A DNA stretch of 9,189 nt from Collinsella sp. (GTDB lineage: Bacteria > Actinomycetota > Coriobacteriia > Coriobacteriales > Coriobacteriaceae), in the NCBI GenBank assembly GCA_031295725.1, contig JAUMNV010000042.1, forward strand, positions 1 through 9,189, in the 5' to 3' direction. Of the stretch, positions 4,417 through 9,189 are shown one piece after another; position 1 is the first letter of the stretch; the number at the start of each line of letters is the position of its first letter. The position numbers and the translations under genes were made by a program. Below the pieces are notes generated by a model, which saw only the letters and a list, made by a program, of their open reading frames with translations, made no database searches and had not been told where the DNA came from.

Positions 4417-6018
4417 GTGTCTGCAACCATCAAACCCTTCACCGACGAGTTCGAAGAGTATGGCCGCGATGAATCTCGCGCATCGGGCGAGGCCTCGAGC
4501 ATCTCGTTTCCGACAACGGAAAACGAGGTCCGTGCCATTTTGGAAAAGCTCCATGCCGAGCGTGTTCCGGTAACGGTTCAGGGCGCCCGAACCGGCCTTG
4601 CCGCCGGCGCCGTGCCCCACGGCGGGCATATCCTCAATACTTCCCGTATGAATCGCTATTTGGGCCTTCGCCGCGATGAACAAGGCCAATTTCTGCTGCG
4701 CGTGGAGCCGGGCGTTGTGCTCTCGGAGCTGCGCAAGCAGCTGAGCAAGAAGGTGCTGCCGACCGCTGGTTGGGACCAGGCATCGCTTGAGGCCTACGAG
4801 GAGTTCCAGGAGGTCCCCGAGCAGTTCTTTCCCACCGATCCCACCGAGACGTCTGCCTGTCTGGGCGGCATGGCGGCATGTAACGCCTCCGGTGCCCGCA
4901 GCTACGCCTACGGCCCCATGCGCCCACATATCACGGGACTCCACGTCGTGCTGGCTGATGGCGATTTGCTTGAGCTTCGGCGCGGCGAGGCTTTTGCCCA
5001 GGGCCGCCACCTGTCGCTCGTGACGGCAGCGGGCCGTACACTCGAGCTCGATCTTCCCGGCTATACCATGCCCAAGACAAAAAATGCTTCGGGCTATTTC
5101 GTTGCTGACGATATGGATGCCATCGATCTGTTTATCGGTGCGTGTGGCACAATCGGTGTCATCACCGAACTCGAGATTGCCCCGCAGGTGGCACCCGCGG
5201 TCGTTTGGGGCGTGAGCTGCTTCTTCGACAGCGAAGACAAGGCCGTGTCCTTCACCGATTCTGTGCGTCCCGTCCTGTCCCATGCGGCTGCCATCGAGTA
5301 CTTCGATGCTGGCGCCCTGGATATTCTACGTCGCCAGCGCGAGCAGTCGACGGCGTTTGCCTCGCTGCCGGCGCTCGACAAAGACGCCAAGGTCTGTGTC
5401 TACGTGGAGCTCGACTGCGACGACGAAGCCCAGGCGACTGAGGAGCTGTATCACTTGGGGTGGGTACTGGAGCTTGCGGGCGGCAGTGACGATGCGACAT
5501 GGGTCGCGCGCACCGAGGTCGATCGCGAGTGTCAGCGATTCTTCCGCCATGCGGTGCCCGAGAGCGTCAACATGCTCATCGACGAGCGCCGCCGCATGGA
5601 TCCCACCATCACCAAACTGGGTTCGGACATGTCGGTGCCCAACGCGCACTTGGCCGATGTCGTGGCCCTCTATCGCCGCACGTTGGCCGAAAGTGGGCTT
5701 GAATCTGCCGCCTGGGGGCACATTGGTAACAACCATCTGCATGTGAACATTCTGCCGCTCGATGCGCAGGATTATCGCCGCGGCGGAGAACTCTTTGCCC
5801 AGTGGGCTTCCGAGGTCACGGTCATGGGCGGCGCCGTCTCCGCAGAACACGGCGTCGGCAAGATCAAGGCGGGCTTCTTGGAGACGATGTACGGTCACGA
5901 GGCCATGGTCGAATCGGCTCGACTCAAGCTCCAGCTCGATCCTGATGGGCAGCTGGGTCGCGGTAACCTGTTTTCGGAGAAGCTCTTGGATGAGCTCGTC
6001 CAGAAAGGGGGCGCGTGA
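4417..6018 (+). CDS. FAD-dependent 2-hydroxyacid (lactate-type) dehydrogenase, ETF-linked
   Basis: This 533-aa protein belongs to the GlcD/LctD/D-lactate dehydrogenase family (VAO-type FAD domain plus FAD-oxidase C domain). The FAD domain covers about 28-255, with QGARTGLAAGAVP at 55-67 and FFPTDPTETSACLGG at 137-151 followed by ACNASGARS. The C-terminal domain (about 260-525) has WGHIGNNHLHVN at 433-444, AEHGVGK at 476-482 and DPDGQLGRGN at 508-517. The usual family motif GHxGDGNxH here reads GHIGNNHLH. It is somewhat longer than typical GlcD, with an acidic insert near 119-137. It should oxidise a 2-hydroxyacid, most likely D-lactate, to the keto acid and pass electrons to the ETF encoded next. 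The GTG start is preceded by AAAGGGGG about 6 nt upstream. Glycolate or 2-hydroxyglutarate are alternative substrates. There is no signal peptide, so it is cytoplasmic. Confidence 0.88.
   Translation: MSATIKPFTDEFEEYGRDESRASGEASSISFPTTENEVRAILEKLHAERVPVTVQGARTGLAAGAVPHGGHILNTSRMNRYLGLRRDEQGQFLLRVEPGVVLSELRKQLSKKVLPTAGWDQASLEAYEEFQEVPEQFFPTDPTETSACLGGMAACNASGARSYAYGPMRPHITGLHVVLADGDLLELRRGEAFAQGRHLSLVTAAGRTLELDLPGYTMPKTKNASGYFVADDMDAIDLFIGACGTIGVITELEIAPQVAPAVVWGVSCFFDSEDKAVSFTDSVRPVLSHAAAIEYFDAGALDILRRQREQSTAFASLPALDKDAKVCVYVELDCDDEAQATEELYHLGWVLELAGGSDDATWVARTEVDRECQRFFRHAVPESVNMLIDERRRMDPTITKLGSDMSVPNAHLADVVALYRRTLAESGLESAAWGHIGNNHLHVNILPLDAQDYRRGGELFAQWASEVTVMGGAVSAEHGVGKIKAGFLETMYGHEAMVESARLKLQLDPDGQLGRGNLFSEKLLDELVQKGGA
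6006..6010 (+). promoter_or_regulatory. Ribosome binding site deciding the etfB start
   Basis: AGGGG lies inside the end of the dehydrogenase gene, 10 nt before the ATG at 6021. The alternative GTG at 6015, which overlaps the dehydrogenase stop as GTGA, would leave only 4 nt, so the ATG is preferred although the GTG cannot be excluded. Confidence 0.5.
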
Positions 6019-6020
6019 AG

Positions 6021-6836
6021 ATGAGCAATTTCCATATGGTGGTGTGCGTCAAGGCGGTGCCGGGCAGCACCGAGGTCAAGATGGACCCCAAGACCAATAC
6101 CATCGTGCGCGATGGCAAGCAGGCGGTCATTAATCCCTTTGATGCGAGCGCTTTGGAATGCGCGCTGGCGCTGAAGGACGACTTTATCGGCTTTGGCATG
6201 GATGTGCGCGTGACGGTGGTGTCGATGGGCATCCCCGCGACCGAGTCGCTGCTGCGCGACTGCATCGCTCGAGGCGCCGACGATGCGCTGCTGCTGACCG
6301 ATCGCGCCTTTGCAGGTGCCGATACCCTGGCAACCACCTATGCCCTCAAGTGCGGCATCGAGGCGCTCGACGAGGACTTCGACCTGCTCATCTGCGGCAA
6401 GATGGCGGTGGATGGCGATACGGCCCAGATTGGTCCCGAGCTTGCCGGTGCCTTTGATATTCCCTGCGTGACCGACGTGAGCTGCGTGCAGAGCGCGGGC
6501 TTTACGACCTGTGGCTCGCTGGCGCTCGTTCACGGATGCGATGCCGGCGAGGAGACGGTGTACCTTGAGATGCCGTGCGCGATGACGACTGCCAAGGAGA
6601 TTGGCCAGTTGCGTATGCCGAGTATTGCCGGTATTCGCGCGGCGGAGGAGGCGGACGTGCGCGTGGTCAGTGCCGCCGACGTGAACGCCGACCCCGCGCG
6701 TTGCGGTCTTGCCGGGTCGCCGACACAGGTCGTGCGCTCGTTTGTGCCCGACCGTGACCAAACGTGCGAGGCCGTTGAGGGGACGGCGTCCGAGCAGGCG
6801 GCAAAGCTTGCCAAGATTATCGAGGGGATGGCATAG
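6021..6836 (+). CDS. etfB: Electron transfer flavoprotein beta subunit
   Basis: This 271-aa protein has the full ETF-beta pattern: MVVCVKAVPGS at 6-16, DGKQAVINPFDASALE at 31-46, GIPATESLLRDCIARGAD near 70-87, GADTLATTYAL near 99-109 and DGDTAQIGPELA at 131-142. The RDG...INPFD..ALE form resembles the EtfB group found with bifurcating or confurcating ETFs. EtfB pairs with EtfA and binds a nucleotide; in bifurcating ETFs it carries the FAD that meets NAD(H). It lies 2 bp after the dehydrogenase stop and its stop touches the etfA start (TAGATG), so the three genes form one operon and very likely one complex. Starting at GTG 6015 would add two residues (V-K). The gene corresponds to lctB in Acetobacterium woodii by role, not proven by alignment. 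Confidence 0.93.
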   Translation: MSNFHMVVCVKAVPGSTEVKMDPKTNTIVRDGKQAVINPFDASALECALALKDDFIGFGMDVRVTVVSMGIPATESLLRDCIARGADDALLLTDRAFAGADTLATTYALKCGIEALDEDFDLLICGKMAVDGDTAQIGPELAGAFDIPCVTDVSCVQSAGFTTCGSLALVHGCDAGEETVYLEMPCAMTTAKEIGQLRMPSIAGIRAAEEADVRVVSAADVNADPARCGLAGSPTQVVRSFVPDRDQTCEAVEGTASEQAAKLAKIIEGMA

Positions 6837-8042
6837 ATGAGCGGACTGATTATCGATAGCGAAGCCTGTATCGGCTGCGGTCGCTGCGTTCGCGCCTGTG
6901 CCTCGGGCGGCATCGTAGTGGAAGGCGAGCGACCCAGCCGATGCGCCCGCGTAACCGACGGCTGCATCCTATGCTGTGGGTGCGTCGACGCCTGCCCTGT
7001 CAACGCTATCTCGATCGAGCGTGACGAGGCCGCTGGTGCGGTGGACCTTGATGCATATCGAGACATTTGGGTATTCGCGCAGACCGACGAGCACGATACG
7101 GTGACTCCCGTTGCCTATGAGCTTATGGGCAAGGGCCGCGAGCTTGCCGATGCTCGCGACTGCCGTCTGGTGGCACTGATCGGTATGGGTCCCGAGGGTT
7201 CTCTCGGCGACCTGGAGCATCTGGTTTGCGCGGGCGCCGACGAAGTCCTGGCCTGTCGCGACGAGCGCCTGCGCCAAAACGATGCGGAGGTCTACGCCCG
7301 CTTGATCTGCGATTTGGTAGCCGAACGCAAACCCGAGGCCATCCTATACGGTGCGACCGCTTTTGGCCGCGAACTGGCACCCGGCGTTGCCGTGCGCTTG
7401 CAGACGGGCCTTACGGCTGACTGCACCGTACTTTCGATGGATACGGAGACGGGGCTGCTGCAACAGACGCGTCCGGCGTTTGGCGGCAACCTGATGGCCA
7501 CCATCGTCTGCCCCAATCATCGTCCCCAGATGGCAACGGTTCGTCCCGGCATCTTTAAGGCGCCCGACTTTGACTACGACCGCTCCGGCACGATCACCCA
7601 GATATCGCTTGCGGATGATGCTAAGGCTCGTGTCGAGATCTCGATTCCCGCCGAGGAGTGGAGGCAGCAGGCCTCGATCGCCGATGCCGAGCGCTTGGTC
7701 GTGGTGGGCCGCGGCATTGGCTCCAAGAAGAATCTGCCCCTGATGCGAAGGCTCGCCGAGGCTCTGGGAGCCGAGCTTGGTTGCACGCGACCTGTCGTGG
7801 AGGCCGGCTGGTTGGAGTGTCGCCATCAGATTGGCCAGACCGGCGTATCGGTTTCGCCCAAGCTTCTCGTGAGTATCGGTGTTTCGGGCGCCATCCAGCA
7901 TCTTGCCGGCATCGGTGGGGCAGAGTGCATTATCGCCATCAACGAGGACCCGGATGCCCCCATCTTTGGTGCTGCCCAGTACAAGGTTGTCGGCGATGCC
8001 GTCGAGGTCGTCGAGGAACTGCTGGCCCAGCTTGAGCGCTAG
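6837..8042 (+). CDS. etfA: Electron transfer flavoprotein alpha subunit with N-terminal ferredoxin domain
   Basis: This 401-aa protein is longer than ordinary EtfA (about 310-340 aa) because residues 1-60 form a ferredoxin domain. Two complete C-x2-C-x2-C-x3-C motifs are seen: C11, C14, C17, C21 and C43, C46, C49, C53 (the last followed by Pro), enough for two [4Fe-4S] clusters. C36 and C47 are extra. The ETF alpha N-terminal domain follows (about 75-260). The FAD domain (about 285-395) shows GRG at 291-293, TRPVVEAGW at 317-325, QIGQTGVSVSPKLLVSIGVS at 331-350, GAIQHLAG at 351-358 and AINEDPDAPIF at 367-377. Such fused EtfA proteins occur in lactate dehydrogenase/ETF complexes (LctC) that use ferredoxin together with NAD. 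The gene abuts etfB with no gap, and its stop overlaps the convergent HD gene. Confidence 0.93.
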   Translation: MSGLIIDSEACIGCGRCVRACASGGIVVEGERPSRCARVTDGCILCCGCVDACPVNAISIERDEAAGAVDLDAYRDIWVFAQTDEHDTVTPVAYELMGKGRELADARDCRLVALIGMGPEGSLGDLEHLVCAGADEVLACRDERLRQNDAEVYARLICDLVAERKPEAILYGATAFGRELAPGVAVRLQTGLTADCTVLSMDTETGLLQQTRPAFGGNLMATIVCPNHRPQMATVRPGIFKAPDFDYDRSGTITQISLADDAKARVEISIPAEEWRQQASIADAERLVVVGRGIGSKKNLPLMRRLAEALGAELGCTRPVVEAGWLECRHQIGQTGVSVSPKLLVSIGVSGAIQHLAGIGGAECIIAINEDPDAPIFGAAQYKVVGDAVEVVEELLAQLER

Positions 8043-8851
8043 GCGCGCGCCAGCCAGTCGCGCATCTCGTCCTTAAGGCGGCTCCAAGTCGCCTGCGTGG
8101 CGGGGTCGGTAAAGGGCCGCGTAATGCCAAGGGGCGCGTCGAGCAGGCGGTAGATATCGCCCTGCTCGCGCGCCAGCGTGCGGCTCGCTGGATAGACGAG
8201 CTCAAACATAAAGCAGATGAGTCCCACCAGGTAGTCCGCCGGCTCGTTGCGCTCGTCGCGCGCGACGCACCGATGCTCGTCAAAGGCGGCAAGCGTCGGT
8301 ACCGAGAAGCGACTGGCTAGAAACGCGTCCTCATCCACCTTGAGGATGGTATCGACGGTGCTGTCGGCGATGGTGCGCATAATGTCGATCTTGTCACCAT
8401 CGCGCACGATATCGCAGAAGCACCGTGTACGCTCGTCGAGTTGTGCCGGCAGGCGAAAGTCGCTGTGATAGGCGATGCTCGCTCGGATGAGCTCGTCATG
8501 CGCACCGGTTTCGATAAAGTCACGGATGTTTGTCGTGGCGGGTGCATCGGCGGGATTCTCGCCAAAGAGGACCTCGATGCCCAGCGCCGCATGGCTCATG
8601 CTCTCGGCGTCCTTAAAGGTGTCCCAGCGTCGCAGCTGCTCAAAGCGGCCCATATCGTGTAGCAGGCCGCAAAGCCATGCCAGGTCAATATCTTCTGACG
8701 ACCAGCCCTGCTCGCGCGCTACGGCATCGCATGCCTCGGCCACGTGGTACGTATGTTCGATTTTGAGCGCGATGCGTGGGTTGGTGGCGTCGTAGGCATC
8801 GGTGTAGCTTTTGAAGGCCGCGCGCGCCCGGTCTCGATCGATAGCTGTCAT
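8039..8851 (-). CDS. HD-domain phosphohydrolase
   Basis: This 270-aa cytoplasmic protein has the HD superfamily metal-binding pattern: H33 in KIEHTYHV, H65-D66 in GLLHDMGRFEQ, a further H87 (SHAALG) and H129 (AYHSDF), and D153 in RDGDKIDIM. The HD core spans about 28-160 and the C-terminal helical part (about 175-270) is not recognised. HD proteins of this kind hydrolyse phosphate esters of nucleotides or similar metabolites using divalent metal; the substrate here cannot be told. The ATG start has AGGAAG 5 nt upstream. The gene is convergent with etfA, and both stops are read from the same CTAG. Function in the lactate/ETF pathway is not implied by this arrangement. Confidence 0.85.
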   Translation of the reverse strand: MTAIDRDRARAAFKSYTDAYDATNPRIALKIEHTYHVAEACDAVAREQGWSSEDIDLAWLCGLLHDMGRFEQLRRWDTFKDAESMSHAALGIEVLFGENPADAPATTNIRDFIETGAHDELIRASIAYHSDFRLPAQLDERTRCFCDIVRDGDKIDIMRTIADSTVDTILKVDEDAFLASRFSVPTLAAFDEHRCVARDERNEPADYLVGLICFMFELVYPASRTLAREQGDIYRLLDAPLGITRPFTDPATQATWSRLKDEMRDWLARA

Positions 8852-8891
8852 AATGACTTCCTAAAAAGTTGTGTCTTTCGATCCGGTGGCA

Positions 8892-8897
8892 ATTGTA
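8892..8897 (-). promoter_or_regulatory. Candidate -10 box of the HD gene
   Basis: On the minus strand this reads TACAAT, one mismatch from TATAAT, and lies about 40 bp before the HD start. No TTGACA-like -35 is seen at 17 bp, so the call is tentative. The rest of the 126-bp gap up to the divergent azlC-like gene shows no clear repeat or hairpin. Confidence 0.3.
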
Positions 8898-8977
8898 GGT
8901 GAACTCGGTTGCTGTCGGATGATGATTCTGCCGTATCGCTACATGCGGCTCGGAGACCTTGTCAGGATGAGAAGCGT

Positions 8978-9189
8978 ATGGTGCTCAAAATCGTTAGAAC
9001 CGTCTGGCCGGTGATGCTTACCTATGTTGCAATAGGCGCGCCGTGCGGAATGATCATGGGGCAGACGGGAATGGAGCCCTGGATGGTCTTTGCCCTGAGC
9101 AGCACGTTTGTGACGGGCAGCGGGCAGTTTATGATCTGCAACCTGTGGCTGGCGGGTGTGCCTGCAGCATCGATCGTCGCGAGCGTCGC
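8978..9189 (+). CDS. azlC: AzlC-family amino acid exporter, N-terminal part
   Basis: The reading frame starts at ATG 8978 (MVLKIVRTVWPVMLTYVAIG) and runs off the window end, giving about 70 residues of what is normally a 230-250-aa protein. The visible part shows the AzlC pattern: a first hydrophobic segment with P..L.Y..IG..CG, then ALSSTFVTGSGQFMICNLWL at about 40-59, which matches the family's conserved S....G.GQF motif. AzlC works with the small AzlD subunit to export branched-chain amino acids; azlD would be expected just outside the window. AGGA lies 10 nt upstream and GAGAAG closer, a moderate ribosome binding site. The gene is divergent from the HD gene. The symbol is given by family resemblance only. 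Confidence 0.78.
   Translation, partial: MVLKIVRTVWPVMLTYVAIGAPCGMIMGQTGMEPWMVFALSSTFVTGSGQFMICNLWLAGVPAASIVASV

Noticed and set aside
4396..5283. 295-aa minus-strand open frame opposite the dehydrogenase
   Set aside because: It is a shadow of a well-supported flavoenzyme gene, caused by GC-rich codon bias.
5895..6761. 288-aa minus-strand open frame opposite etfB
   Set aside because: Its His/Arg/Ala-rich composition is typical of antisense shadows, and etfB is strongly supported.
1..9189. CRISPR array, tRNA/rRNA gene, insertion sequence or phage segment
   Set aside because: No spaced repeats of CRISPR type, no cloverleaf or rRNA sequence, and no transposase or integrase frame were seen on either strand.

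Overview
The window is GC-rich and densely packed. Codon choice, GTG starts, strong AGGAGG-type ribosome binding sites and the gene content (an ETF-linked FAD oxidase, LAxTG-type cell-wall sorting, DUF554, AzlC) suggest a Coriobacteriia-like anaerobic gut actinobacterium, most likely Collinsella or a relative. This assignment is an inference from style and content and was not tested by a search.

Layout. (1) 16-732, minus: a DUF554 membrane protein with its own upstream region, which carries two palindromes. (2) 851-4071, minus: a five-gene cell-surface cluster. In transcription order it holds a 98-aa cytoplasmic protein resembling a reduced nuclease-like domain, a single-pass membrane protein with an extracellular domain (ATGA overlap), a secreted beta-rich protein, a very small LAQTG wall-anchored protein that overlaps it, and a 476-aa secreted protein with CxxC pairs. 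The last four are all exported or membrane-bound, so the cluster probably builds or decorates a surface structure. (3) 4072-4416: a divergent intergenic region with an inverted repeat, helically phased direct repeats and an A6/T6 dyad. (4) 4417-8042, plus: a tight three-gene operon encoding a GlcD/LctD-type FAD 2-hydroxyacid dehydrogenase, EtfB, and an EtfA with an N-terminal two-cluster ferredoxin domain. (5) 8039-8851, minus: an HD-domain phosphohydrolase whose stop codon shares the tetranucleotide CTAG with the etfA stop. (6) 8978 to the window end, plus: the N-terminus of an AzlC-family amino acid exporter, divergent from the HD gene.

How the genes work together. The gene set in region 4 matches the lactate dehydrogenase/ETF complex described in Acetobacterium woodii (LctBCD). 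That complex oxidises lactate with NAD+ while consuming reduced ferredoxin (electron confurcation). The gene order here is dehydrogenase-etfB-etfA, and no lactate permease or racemase lies next to it in the window. The surface cluster in region 2 is the least explained part and the best candidate for something undescribed.
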